Positions 55,108 through 62,811 of a stretch of 64,000 nucleotides of DNA are shown here, piece after piece. The position numbers and the translations under genes were made by a program. Numbering within the stretch: the stretch's first letter is position 1; each line of letters begins with the position of its first letter. The stretch spans positions 560,177 through 624,176 of the forward strand of contig NZ_JAGFPK010000001.1 in assembly GCF_017599385.1 (NCBI RefSeq), read 5' to 3'. The notes under the pieces are model-generated. The model saw nothing but the letters and a program-made list of their open reading frames with translations, did not search any database and was not told the DNA's origin. Source of the stretch: Ciceribacter sp. L1K22 (GTDB lineage: Bacteria; Pseudomonadota; Alphaproteobacteria; Rhizobiales; Rhizobiaceae).

Positions 55108-56004
55108 CTACCACTCCGCCGCAATCTGGGTCCGCGCTGCCGCGAGCTTGCGGAAGAAGTAGACCGTGAAAATGATCGACAGGAAGATCGCGAAATAGGC
55201 CATGGCGTTTGCAAGGCCCATCCGCGCGTCGGAATAGGCCGTGCGCGAGACCAGGGTCCAAAGGAGCTCCGTGCGCTTGGCCGGGCCGCCATCGGTCATG
55301 ATCTTCACGATGTCATAGGCACGGGCGACGTCGAGCGAGCGAATGGTCATCGCGATATAGGCGAACGGCATGATGAACGGCCAGGTGACGTATCGGAACG
55401 TTTGCCACGGCGTACAGCCATCGACACGCGCGGCCTCGATCGGTTCTTTCGGCATCGCGAGCAGGCCGGCGAGGATGAGAATGGCGAAGACGGAGGTCGA
55501 CGACCAGATTTCAGCGATCAGGATAGCGATGAAGGCGAGCTGCCCGTCGATCAGCCACGGAATGGCCTGTTCTGTGAGCCCCAGCGACTGAAGCGCGTTG
55601 TTCACGAGGCCGATATTGTCGTTGAACATGAACTTGAACTGGAAGCCGACAAGGATCGGCGAGAACATCATCGGAAACATCATGATGGTTCTGAGAGTCC
55701 GCTGGCCGGTGGAGGCCTTCTCGACAAGCATCGCAAGCCCGAGGCCGAGCAGCATTTCGACATTGAGCGCGATCGTCAGAAGCAGCACGGTGCGGCCGAA
55801 CGCCGTCCAGAACTCGATATCCGTCAGCAGCCGCTCATAGTTCCGGAAGCCGATGAAATTATAGAGCGATGCCGGCTGGGTCAGCCGGAAGGACGTGAAG
55901 CTGGAATACAGCGACAGGAGAAGGGGAAAGATGACGACCGCCGCAAGGACAATGACTGCGGGCAGCAGAAGCAAGAGCGGCGCCGGTGGCCTCCAGCCTT
56001 TCAT
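55108..56004 (-). CDS. Sugar ABC transporter permease, MalF type
   Basis: The 298-residue protein has six helices and an EAA loop PKEPIEAARVDGCTPWQTFRYVTWPFIMP. GGAGAAGC precedes the ATG at 56004. The 119-base gap to the preceding binding-protein gene holds a strong hairpin with a T tract, which probably limits transcription into the permease genes relative to the abundant binding protein. Confidence 0.93.
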   Translation of the reverse strand: MKGWRPPAPLLLLLPAVIVLAAVVIFPLLLSLYSSFTSFRLTQPASLYNFIGFRNYERLLTDIEFWTAFGRTVLLLTIALNVEMLLGLGLAMLVEKASTGQRTLRTIMMFPMMFSPILVGFQFKFMFNDNIGLVNNALQSLGLTEQAIPWLIDGQLAFIAILIAEIWSSTSVFAILILAGLLAMPKEPIEAARVDGCTPWQTFRYVTWPFIMPFAYIAMTIRSLDVARAYDIVKIMTDGGPAKRTELLWTLVSRTAYSDARMGLANAMAYFAIFLSIIFTVYFFRKLAAARTQIAAEW

Positions 56005-56084
56005 GAGCTTCTCCTGATTTCCTTAGAATTGATGTCTGTTGTCCACCGGCAGGGCACGGCGGATCCGCGCAAAACGCGGAGCGC

Positions 56085-56115
56085 AAAAAATGGCGCCGGA
56101 AAACCTCCGGCGCCA
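56085..56115 (-). terminator. Intra-operon terminator/attenuator after the sugar-binding protein gene
   Basis: On the minus strand a 10-bp stem TGGCGCCGGA / TCCGGCGCCA with a 5-base loop is followed by six T residues. It sits 8 bases past the binding-protein stop, within the operon. Partial termination here is the usual way to make the binding protein in excess over the membrane subunits. Confidence 0.82.
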
Positions 56116-56123
56116 CGATAGAC

Positions 56124-57440
56124 TTAGAGTTCGCCTGCGTCTTCGAGGATTTCGGTCGCCTTTGCAGCAGCCGTATCCAGCGCCTCCTTGGAAGTCTTGT
56201 CGCCAAGGATGGCGGCCTGCAGTTCAGGATAGACCGCGTTCGAGATTTCGATCCACGACGGCGTCTGCGGTACCGGGAAGGCATGCTGCGCAGCCTGCTG
56301 GAAGGCGATCAGGACCTCCTTCTTGTAGGGGTCGTTGAGCGCCTGCTCGATCACCCAGTCCCAGACGGCGCTGCGGGTGGGCAGCGGACCGGCGGAGGAT
56401 TCGAGCTTCTGGCTGTCCTCGTTGGTGAGGAACCAGACCAGCGACGCGGCCGCTTCCTTGTTGGCGCAGTTTTCCGTGACGGAGAAGCCGTGGTGACCGG
56501 ACCAGCCGGTACGCTTCCCGGACGAGCCCTTGGGCTGCACCTCGACGCCGACATTGCCTGCGACCTTGGAAGACTTCGGGTCATTGAAGAAGCTCGCCCA
56601 GCCAGGCCAGTCGAGGTTGAGAGCGATGGTGCCGGAGGCGAAGCCCTGGCCGAGATCGTCCCAGAGGTAGTTGGTGGTGCCGGCCGGAACGGCCTTGGCC
56701 TTGTAGAGGTTCACGAACCAGTCGAGAGCCCGAACCCCTGCCTCGGAATTGAAGGCGGGCTTGCCGTCGGCATCGAGATATTCGCCACCTTCGGCGACCA
56801 GCATTTCATAGAAGCGGCCGTTGATCGCCTCTTCCTTGCCGGCGAACTGCGTGCCGTAGAAATCCGGTGGGCTGGCGAAGAAGATCGCCTGGTCGGAAAC
56901 CTGTTGCCATGTTTCCGGCACCGCGAGGTCGTAACCGTACTTCTCCTTGAAGGCAGCCTTCTTGGCGTCGTCCTGGTAGAGGCTCTTCTGATAATAGAGG
57001 GCCGAAACGTCGAACTGGGCTCGAGGCAGCATCACCAGCTTGCCGTCCAGTGTCGAGGCGCTGATGTTGGCCGGGACGAACGCGTCGATCTCCTCCTTCG
57101 GAAGAAGGGCGGCGAGGTCGGTGTAGATGCCTGGATACTGCGGCGCGAACGAAGAGTGGTTCGAGCCGACGCACCAGGTGATGTTGCCGGTCGCGATGTC
57201 CGACTTGATTTCCTTGTCGAGCTCGAAGTGGTTCTTCTTCGAAAGGACGTTGACCTTGGCGCCAGTCGCCTGCTCCCACTCCGCAATGCGGGCGTAGAGC
57301 GCTTCATACTGCTGGCCGCCGATAAGCTTGGCGTCGATGGTGACGCCGTCGAATTTGCCGGGCAGGTCGGCCGCGGCCGCTCCTCCCACCCATGCACATA
57401 TCAATGCTCCGGCGGCAACGCCGGTCCACAAAGATCGCAT
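56124..57440 (-). CDS. Sugar ABC transporter substrate-binding protein (CUT1 family)
   Basis: The 438-residue protein has a signal peptide (cleavage near AAA-AD, residue 23-24) and a cluster-1-type two-lobed fold: the ATGAKVNVLSKKNHFELDKEIKSDI first lobe, DVSALYYQKSLYQDD hinge, and NLDWPGWASFFNDPKSSKVAGNVGV second lobe. It should capture a sugar in the periplasm for the two permeases and ATPase downstream. It is the first gene of the 11-gene operon, divergent from iclR. Confidence 0.93.
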   Translation of the reverse strand: MRSLWTGVAAGALICAWVGGAAAADLPGKFDGVTIDAKLIGGQQYEALYARIAEWEQATGAKVNVLSKKNHFELDKEIKSDIATGNITWCVGSNHSSFAPQYPGIYTDLAALLPKEEIDAFVPANISASTLDGKLVMLPRAQFDVSALYYQKSLYQDDAKKAAFKEKYGYDLAVPETWQQVSDQAIFFASPPDFYGTQFAGKEEAINGRFYEMLVAEGGEYLDADGKPAFNSEAGVRALDWFVNLYKAKAVPAGTTNYLWDDLGQGFASGTIALNLDWPGWASFFNDPKSSKVAGNVGVEVQPKGSSGKRTGWSGHHGFSVTENCANKEAAASLVWFLTNEDSQKLESSAGPLPTRSAVWDWVIEQALNDPYKKEVLIAFQQAAQHAFPVPQTPSWIEISNAVYPELQAAILGDKTSKEALDTAAAKATEILEDAGEL

Positions 57441-57557
57441 GACTCTCCTCCCAGTTAGCCTTGCAAACTCTCACCAATAAGAGCTTCATTTATATACAAA
57501 CGATTTTGCGTCAATTCGTCAAGGCAAAAGTGTTGCGAGGATCGATCCATGCGTATA

Positions 57558-57573
57558 TGAAAGAGATCATTCA
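57558..57573. promoter_or_regulatory. Candidate IclR operator between iclR and the ABC operon
   Basis: TGAAAGAGATCATTCA is a near-palindrome (TGAA-x-GA-x2-TC-x-TTCA all symmetric), 15 bases before the iclR GTG. Its reverse complement reads TGAATGATCTCTTTCA, close to sites at 58394 and 61673. Position suits control of both iclR and the divergent ABC operon. Confidence 0.6.
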
Positions 57574-57588
57574 CAGAAGGGGTGCGTT

Positions 57589-58377
57589 GTGATCGACGAT
57601 GAAACTGACCGCTATCGCGCGCCGGCGCTCGACAAGGGACTCGATATCTTGGAGCTGCTGGCAGCGGTGGACGGCGGCCTGACGCAGGCGGAAATCGCCA
57701 AGCGCCTCGATCGCAGCACCAACGAATTCTACCGAATGCTCGACCGGCTGGTGAAACGCGGCTACGTCACGCGCATCGACGGTGATCGGTTCGCGCTGAC
57801 GCTAAAACTCTTCGGGCTGGCACAGCTTCACGCCCCCGTCCGCCGGCTCGTCTCCTTCGCGGTGCCGCTGATGCGCGAACTCGCCGAGGCCTCGCGCCAG
57901 GCAAACCAGCTCGTTGTCTTCGACCGCGGCTATCCCGTGGTGATCGCACAGCAGGAAGCGCCCGGTTACTGGGGCATCTCGATCCGTGTCGGCTCGCGCA
58001 TCTCGCTCTTCGATACCGGCTCCGGCCACGTCCTGCTGGCGTTCCATTCCAAGGAGGAGCGCGAGATGATGATCGCGGAAAATCTGGGCAGCAGCGGAGA
58101 TCACGGCAAGGTCACGCCCGAATTCGTATCGCGGCTCGATCAGATAAGAGCCCGCGGATACGAGATGATGCCGAGTGCCCAGACGGCGGGTGTGATCAAT
58201 CTCTCAGCCCCGGTTCTGGGCGCCGACGGCAAGGCAATCGCGGCGCTGACGACGCCCTATATCACACTGATCAATTCGCCCGGAGCGCCTGACATAACCA
58301 ACTCGATTCATCTGGTGGTCGAGACCGCGCGAAAACTTTCGGAGCTGGCGGGAGCCAGCATGGGCGCAAGCAGCTGA
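57589..58377 (+). CDS. IclR-family transcriptional regulator
   Basis: The 262-residue regulator starts at a GTG with AGAAGG 9 bases upstream. The N-terminal winged HTH (LDKGLDILELLAAVDGGLTQAEIAKRLDRSTNEFYRMLDRL, about 15-55) is followed by the IclR effector domain (about 75-255), ending in a DITNSIHLVVETARKLSELAG helix. It is divergent from the sugar operon and immediately before the fuconolactonase-like gene, so it is the likely local regulator. The effector is probably a sugar-acid intermediate. Confidence 0.92.
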   Translation: MIDDETDRYRAPALDKGLDILELLAAVDGGLTQAEIAKRLDRSTNEFYRMLDRLVKRGYVTRIDGDRFALTLKLFGLAQLHAPVRRLVSFAVPLMRELAEASRQANQLVVFDRGYPVVIAQQEAPGYWGISIRVGSRISLFDTGSGHVLLAFHSKEEREMMIAENLGSSGDHGKVTPEFVSRLDQIRARGYEMMPSAQTAGVINLSAPVLGADGKAIAALTTPYITLINSPGAPDITNSIHLVVETARKLSELAGASMGASS

Positions 58378-58393
58378 CATGAAAATTCGTATT

Positions 58394-58409
58394 TGAATGG
58401 CCTCTTCTT
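58394..58409. promoter_or_regulatory. Candidate IclR operator before the amidohydrolase gene
   Basis: TGAATGGCCTCTTCTT shares TGAATG-N2-CTCTT with the 57558 site (reverse complement) and is preceded by the same ATT as the 61673 site. It lies 37 bases before the amidohydrolase start. It is the most degenerate of the three. Confidence 0.45.
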
Positions 58410-58446
58410 CTGTGGCAGGTTGCCACGGCGTCGAGGAGGGCGTTTC

Positions 58447-59280
58447 ATGATCATCGACACCCATCTCCATCTGATCTACCGGGACCGACTGAGCTATCCG
58501 TGGCTCGCAAGCGTGCCGCCGCTGGATGCCGACTTTCACTACGAGGCATATCACCGTGAAGCCAGACGGCTGGGGATCGCCGGAACGCTCCATATGGAAG
58601 TCGATGTGGACCCTGCGGAAATCGAGGCGGAAACCTCTCTCGTCGGCCAGCTCGCGGCTGCGGAGGGCAGTCTCTTGCGCGGCGCGATCGCGTCATGCCG
58701 GCCTGAGGAGGAGGGGTTTGCGGGCTATCTGGAAAGGCAGCTGGCAAATTCCTTCGTCAAGGGATTCCGTCGTGTCCTTCATGTGGTTCCGGATGATCTG
58801 TCCGAGGGCCAACTCTTCCGGGAGAACCTGAAGCGTCTTTCGCGAACCGGGCTCACCTTCGATCTCTGCGTCCTGCCGCACCAGATCCAAAAAGTCGTGG
58901 CGCTGGTCGATCTCTCCCCCGATGTCTCGTTCATACTCGATCATTGCGGTGTGCCGGACATCAAGAGCGGTGGCTTCGAGGCCTGGAAGACGCCGCTCGC
59001 CGAGATCGCCCGGCGGCCGAACGTCACCGTCAAGTTGTCCGGCCTGCCCGCCTATGGCGCGACAGACTGGACGCTGGAGGATATGAAGCCCTACTTCGCG
59101 CACGTCGTTGACAGCTTCGGCTTCGATCGCATGGTCTGGGGTAGTGACTGGCCAGTCTGTACGCTGGGTGGGGGATTGTCGGTCTGGGTCGGCGCCACGC
59201 ATGCATTGCTGTCTGGGGTCAGCATCGCCGACAAGGAAAAGGTCCTTTCGGCGAACGCGAAGCGAATATGGAGCCTATGA
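58447..59280 (+). CDS. L-fuconolactonase-like amidohydrolase (COG3618)
   Basis: The 277-residue TIM-barrel hydrolase has an N-terminal HLH metal motif (His6, His8 in IIDTHLHL), ILDHCGVP (His) and a WGSDWPV Asp near the end. The ATG at 58447 is supported by GAGGAGGGC; the earlier ATG is not. Family members open sugar lactones such as L-fuconolactone or L-rhamnonolactone. It fits the step between the dehydrogenase and L-fuconate dehydratase. It follows iclR by 69 bases. Confidence 0.85.
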   Translation: MIIDTHLHLIYRDRLSYPWLASVPPLDADFHYEAYHREARRLGIAGTLHMEVDVDPAEIEAETSLVGQLAAAEGSLLRGAIASCRPEEEGFAGYLERQLANSFVKGFRRVLHVVPDDLSEGQLFRENLKRLSRTGLTFDLCVLPHQIQKVVALVDLSPDVSFILDHCGVPDIKSGGFEAWKTPLAEIARRPNVTVKLSGLPAYGATDWTLEDMKPYFAHVVDSFGFDRMVWGSDWPVCTLGGGLSVWVGATHALLSGVSIADKEKVLSANAKRIWSL

Positions 59281-59323
59281 CAGGAGCGGGAAGGGTGTAG
59301 GCCCTTCCGCCGGTCGGTAAGCA

Positions 59324-60463
59324 TCACGCCTTGAAGCTGTCGCTGAATGCCTCGTTCAGCTTGCCGATGGCTGCCTTGGTCGAAATCGCACCTGTCACCG
59401 CATCATTGACGATATGCGACGCCGCCTCCTGCAAGGGCATGTAGCCGTTGTGCCGGGGACGCAGCCAGGCACCTTGAAGTGTCGTGCGGGTGGCACGGTA
59501 GAATTCCAGCGACGTCTCGTTGGCGCCGTCATCCTCCCAGCCGGCCGCATGTCCGGGCTGGCCGCCGCTCTTCCAGTATTCGTTCGCCTGCACCGGGCCG
59601 CTGGCAATCCAGTAGGCAAAGTCGACAGCCGCGTCCGGCGCTCTTGAAAAAGCCGACACCGCAATCCCTGTCCCGCCCAGCGCCGAACCGATGGGCCCCG
59701 TTTTGCCGATCGCCGGTATATCGGCAAAGGCGATGCGCCGGTCGCGGAAGCCCTTGAGCGAATAGCTGACATAGCCGTAGATCAGCGGCGACACCGCCAC
59801 GGTCGAGCCGGCCTCGCCCATGCGATCAAGCACGGCGATCGGGTCCATCGCCAGACAGGCGGGATCGATATGCGAGGCCAGTTCGCGGATCGCCTCAAGC
59901 GCCGCGACCCCCACGTCGGGATCGGCAAACGGTTTGTCCCGCCCGACCGAGCACGCGCGGCCGAGATTGCCGCAGAGGGTGAAGAAGCTCATCAGAGAAT
60001 GGGGCGGACGCAGTGGCAGCAGGAGCCGTCCTGACCGCGCTAGATCCACAACCTCAGTCCAGCGCCGGGGCGGCGCGTCGATCAGGTCCGGCCGCCATGC
60101 GAGCACCTGCGTCGCCGCGTCGATCGGAAAGGCCCATTGCCGGCCGCGCCAGTTGTAGCTGGGAAACGAGGCGCCGACCGTGCCGGATGCCAGCTCGGCG
60201 AACTCGGCCTGGCGTTCAGGTCGGTCAAGCGGCGCAAGGCAGCCTTCCTCGGTGATCTGCCCGACATGCGGATGGTCAATGACGATGAGGTCATACTGCC
60301 GGGCGAGCTCCTCGACCGGAAAGCTCTCGAAATCCTGCAGCGACCGCTTGTCCCATTCGATCGCTATGCCGGTCCGCTCAAACCAGGTCTTGGAGCAGGC
60401 GACCATGGGATCGTAGCCCCGGGGATGGCTCCAGGTCATGCCTTTCAACGTGGTAGCTGTCAT
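59324..60463 (-). CDS. Solute-binding-protein homologue without a signal peptide
   Basis: The 379-residue protein has the fold of extracellular solute-binding proteins (VEELARQYDLIVIDHPHVGQI; SYNWRGRQWAFPIDAATQVLAWRPDLID; GRDKPFADPDVGVAALEAI). It begins MTATTLKGMTWSHPRGYDP, directly at the first strand, with no Lys/Arg plus hydrophobic signal segment. The start cannot be extended, because the ATG overlaps the CoA transferase stop by four bases (ATGA). It is thus probably cytoplasmic and made together with the CoA transferase. No permease or ATPase is in this unit. A role as a soluble ligand-binding partner is inferred. Confidence 0.8.
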   Translation of the reverse strand: MTATTLKGMTWSHPRGYDPMVACSKTWFERTGIAIEWDKRSLQDFESFPVEELARQYDLIVIDHPHVGQITEEGCLAPLDRPERQAEFAELASGTVGASFPSYNWRGRQWAFPIDAATQVLAWRPDLIDAPPRRWTEVVDLARSGRLLLPLRPPHSLMSFFTLCGNLGRACSVGRDKPFADPDVGVAALEAIRELASHIDPACLAMDPIAVLDRMGEAGSTVAVSPLIYGYVSYSLKGFRDRRIAFADIPAIGKTGPIGSALGGTGIAVSAFSRAPDAAVDFAYWIASGPVQANEYWKSGGQPGHAAGWEDDGANETSLEFYRATRTTLQGAWLRPRHNGYMPLQEAASHIVNDAVTGAISTKAAIGKLNEAFSDSFKA

Positions 60464-61620
60464 TGGCCGAACTCCGCGCGAATCTGTGCCGTGTGCTCGC
60501 CAACGAGTGGTGCAGCCCGTCTTACCGGTGGTCTTTTTCCGTTGATCCGGATCGGGCAGCGCGTCGTGTCGATCGCGACATTGTCCTCGCGTTTGACCGT
60601 CTGCAGCATGTCGAGCAGCTTGAAGCCCTCGCTCGACAGGAGCTCCGGCCATTCGAGCACTTTAGAACACCAGATGTCGGCGGGTTCCAGGATAGACAGC
60701 CAGTGGTCCACGGTCTGCGTCGCGATCCGGGCGGCGATGATCTTCTTGATCGCGTCGCGGCTGGTGAACCAGGATTTCGGATCGGCACGGTAGGCCCCAA
60801 GCTCGGCGATCTCCAGCAGATCCTCAAGCCGCCCGAGCGGCGTCATGGCGATCGCAAGATAGCCATCACGGGCCGGATAGACCCCGTAGGGTGCCGACAG
60901 ATAGGCGTTGGCGTTCCGGAAGCCCGAACGCTGCGGAAGTCGGCGACCGTTGTTGAGGTGCGTCGTCAGCAGTTCGAATTGCAGGTCGACGAGGCTCTCG
61001 AGCAGGCTGGTCTGCACATGCGCGCCCTGGCCTGAAATGCCCCTTCGGACGAGCGCTGCCAGGATCGCCTGGCAGGTATTGGCGCCGGCCAGCATGTCGG
61101 CGATCGAAAGCCCGAGCGGAACCGGCCCCTGGCCCTCGTCTCCGTTCAGCCACATGACGCCTGAACGCGCCTGGGCAAGCAGATCCTGTCCTGGACGACC
61201 GACCCACGGACCTTCCTCGCCGTAACCGCTGATCGAGGCGTACACGATCCGAGGATTGATACGCCTCACAGCCTCGTAGTCGAGGCCGAGGCGCTCGATG
61301 ACGCCCGGCCGGAAATTCTGGATCATCACGTCGGCTCTGCCGAGCAGTGTTTCCAGAAACGAGCGGTCCTCGGCGTTCTTGAGATCCAGCCCGAGGCTTT
61401 CCTTGCCCCGGTTTATGGCATGAAAGAGCGTGCTGTCGCCGCCGACTTCGGTATCGGAGAGATAGAGTTGACGAGAGAGGTCGCCGCCATCGGGTCGCTC
61501 GATCTTGATGACCCGGGCGCCGAGATCGAGAAGCCGAAGCGAGCAGTAAGGTCCCGAAAGAAACTGGCTCATGTCGACGACGAGCAGGTCTTTCAAAAGG
61601 GGTTCGCTATCGGCCTGCAT
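60460..61620 (-). CDS. CaiB/BaiF family (class III) CoA transferase
   Basis: The 386-residue protein has the family's DMSQFLSGPYCSLRLLDLGARVIKIERPDGGD N-terminus, INRGKESLGLDLKN, QNFRPGVIERLGLDYE and the catalytic Asp in SIADMLAG, then a C-terminal domain. The ATG at 61620 has GGAGGAGG upstream. It moves CoA between carboxylic acids. It overlaps the signal-less binding-protein gene by four bases and lies convergent to the fuconolactonase-like gene, suggesting a CoA-dependent branch of the local pathway. Confidence 0.93.
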   Translation of the reverse strand: MQADSEPLLKDLLVVDMSQFLSGPYCSLRLLDLGARVIKIERPDGGDLSRQLYLSDTEVGGDSTLFHAINRGKESLGLDLKNAEDRSFLETLLGRADVMIQNFRPGVIERLGLDYEAVRRINPRIVYASISGYGEEGPWVGRPGQDLLAQARSGVMWLNGDEGQGPVPLGLSIADMLAGANTCQAILAALVRRGISGQGAHVQTSLLESLVDLQFELLTTHLNNGRRLPQRSGFRNANAYLSAPYGVYPARDGYLAIAMTPLGRLEDLLEIAELGAYRADPKSWFTSRDAIKKIIAARIATQTVDHWLSILEPADIWCSKVLEWPELLSSEGFKLLDMLQTVKREDNVAIDTTRCPIRINGKRPPVRRAAPLVGEHTAQIRAEFGQ

Positions 61621-61672
61621 GATGTTCCTCCTCCCGGGCACAAACGGCTTACCGCCATGCGACATTCTTATT

Positions 61673-61687
61673 TGAATGTATCTTTCA
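61673..61687. promoter_or_regulatory. Candidate IclR operator before the CoA transferase gene
   Basis: TGAATGTATCTTTCA matches the 57558 site (reverse complement TGAATGATCTCTTTCA) at both ends, with one base less in the centre. It lies 52 bases before the CoA transferase start. It links this unit to the iclR regulon by sequence. Confidence 0.55.
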
Positions 61688-61771
61688 CATATGGAGAAAA
61701 GTTTCAAGGCTGAAGGACATGCGTCGTCGCTCGGGCATTCAACCGAGAGGTTCCACGGGAACGGGTGTTGA

Positions 61772-62245
61772 TCAACTGACGAGTGGGGCGGCGATAGCGG
61801 CAAGCGCCTTTTGCGCGTCGGCGGGTGCAAGGCGGACCTGAAGGCCGCGCTGTCCGCCGTTGATATAGACCTGGTCTTCCTGAAGCGCGGCGACCTCGAT
61901 CGCGGTCGGGACGGTCTTCTTCTGGCCAAATGGGCTGATGCCTCCGACGACATAGCCGGTGAGCTTCTCCGCCATGGCGGGCTTCATCATGGCGGCATGT
62001 TTTCCGCCTAAGGCAGCGGCGAGTTTCTTCATGCTGACCTCGCGGTGGGAGGGCACGACAACGCAGACCGGCTTTCCGTCGAGTTCAGCCATCAGCGTCT
62101 TCAAGACGCGATGCGGGGCCTCCCCGATCGCCTCGGCGGCCTGAAGTCCGATCCGCTCTGCCGTCGGATCATACTCGTAGACGTGCGTCGTAAACGCGAT
62201 GCCGGCTTTCTCCAGAAACTGCGTCGCCCGCGTCGTCTTCGCCAT
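61772..62245 (-). CDS. ybaK: Cys-tRNA(Pro)/Cys-tRNA(Cys) deacylase, YbaK family
   Basis: The 157-residue editing protein has AKTTRATQFLEKAGIAFTTHVYEYDP at the N-terminus, the catalytic Lys in VLKTLMAEL, CVVVPSHREVSMKKLA and the GYVVGGISPFGQKK loop that recognises the 3' end of mischarged tRNA. It removes Cys wrongly attached to tRNA-Pro. It starts four bases after the stop of the upstream ArsC/YffB-like gene and forms an operon with it. Confidence 0.93.
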   Translation of the reverse strand: MAKTTRATQFLEKAGIAFTTHVYEYDPTAERIGLQAAEAIGEAPHRVLKTLMAELDGKPVCVVVPSHREVSMKKLAAALGGKHAAMMKPAMAEKLTGYVVGGISPFGQKKTVPTAIEVAALQEDQVYINGGQRGLQVRLAPADAQKALAAIAAPLVS

Positions 62246-62249
62246 GGTG

Positions 62250-62600
62250 TCAGCCCTGAAGCTCGGCTGCGTAGAGCTCGGGCTTGAAGCCGACCAGAAG
62301 CCGACCCGCGCCTTTGAGGACAGGTCGCTTGATCATCGAAGGCTGGGTCAGCATCAGTTCGATGGCTTTGGCCTCGCTGATGTCGGCCCTTGCCTCTTCC
62401 GGCAATTTGCGGAAGGTCGTGCCGGCACGATTGAGCAGGGCCTCCCAACCGACCTCCTTGACCCAGTTCTCAAGCTCGGACCGATCCAGACCGGCTGACT
62501 TGTAGTCGTGGAAGGCGTGGGAGTGGCCATGGTCGTCCAGCCAGAGCCTTGCCTTCTTCATGGTGTCGCAGTTCTTGATCCCGTAGATTGTCAGCGTCAT
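62250..62600 (-). CDS. ArsC/Spx-family protein, YffB-like
   Basis: The 116-residue thioredoxin-fold protein has TLTIYGIKNCDTMKKARLWLDD with a single Cys11 (no CXXC), then FRKLPEE, IELMLTQPSMIKRPVL and LLVGFKPELY. YffB-like proteins are arsenate-reductase homologues with unclear substrate. They may act as glutathione-dependent thiol reductases. It is the first gene of a two-gene operon with the ybaK homologue, four bases apart. The 211 bases before it are non-coding and contain no assigned promoter. Confidence 0.9.
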   Translation of the reverse strand: MTLTIYGIKNCDTMKKARLWLDDHGHSHAFHDYKSAGLDRSELENWVKEVGWEALLNRAGTTFRKLPEEARADISEAKAIELMLTQPSMIKRPVLKGAGRLLVGFKPELYAAELQG

Positions 62601-62811
62601 GAAAACCCCGTTTTGCGATCTCCCTGACTTACCCACGGGTCGCCACATTCGCAAGCGGCTCCATGGCTGATCCGGTTGCTCTGCTGCCGTAGCGGTACTC
62701 CGCCAACAGAATTTGGGATTTGTGTTCCTGCACGAATAATGCAGTCTGACGCTGGCTGGCGCGGCGCAAGTTTCGGCCCGGACATCAGGGGTTGGCGATG
62801 AAGGCAGGTCT

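Noticed and set aside
59289..59308. Hairpin GGAAGGG / CCCTTCC between convergent genes as a terminator
   Set aside because: Only 7 bp with no T tract on either side; it may help RNA stability but cannot be called a terminator.
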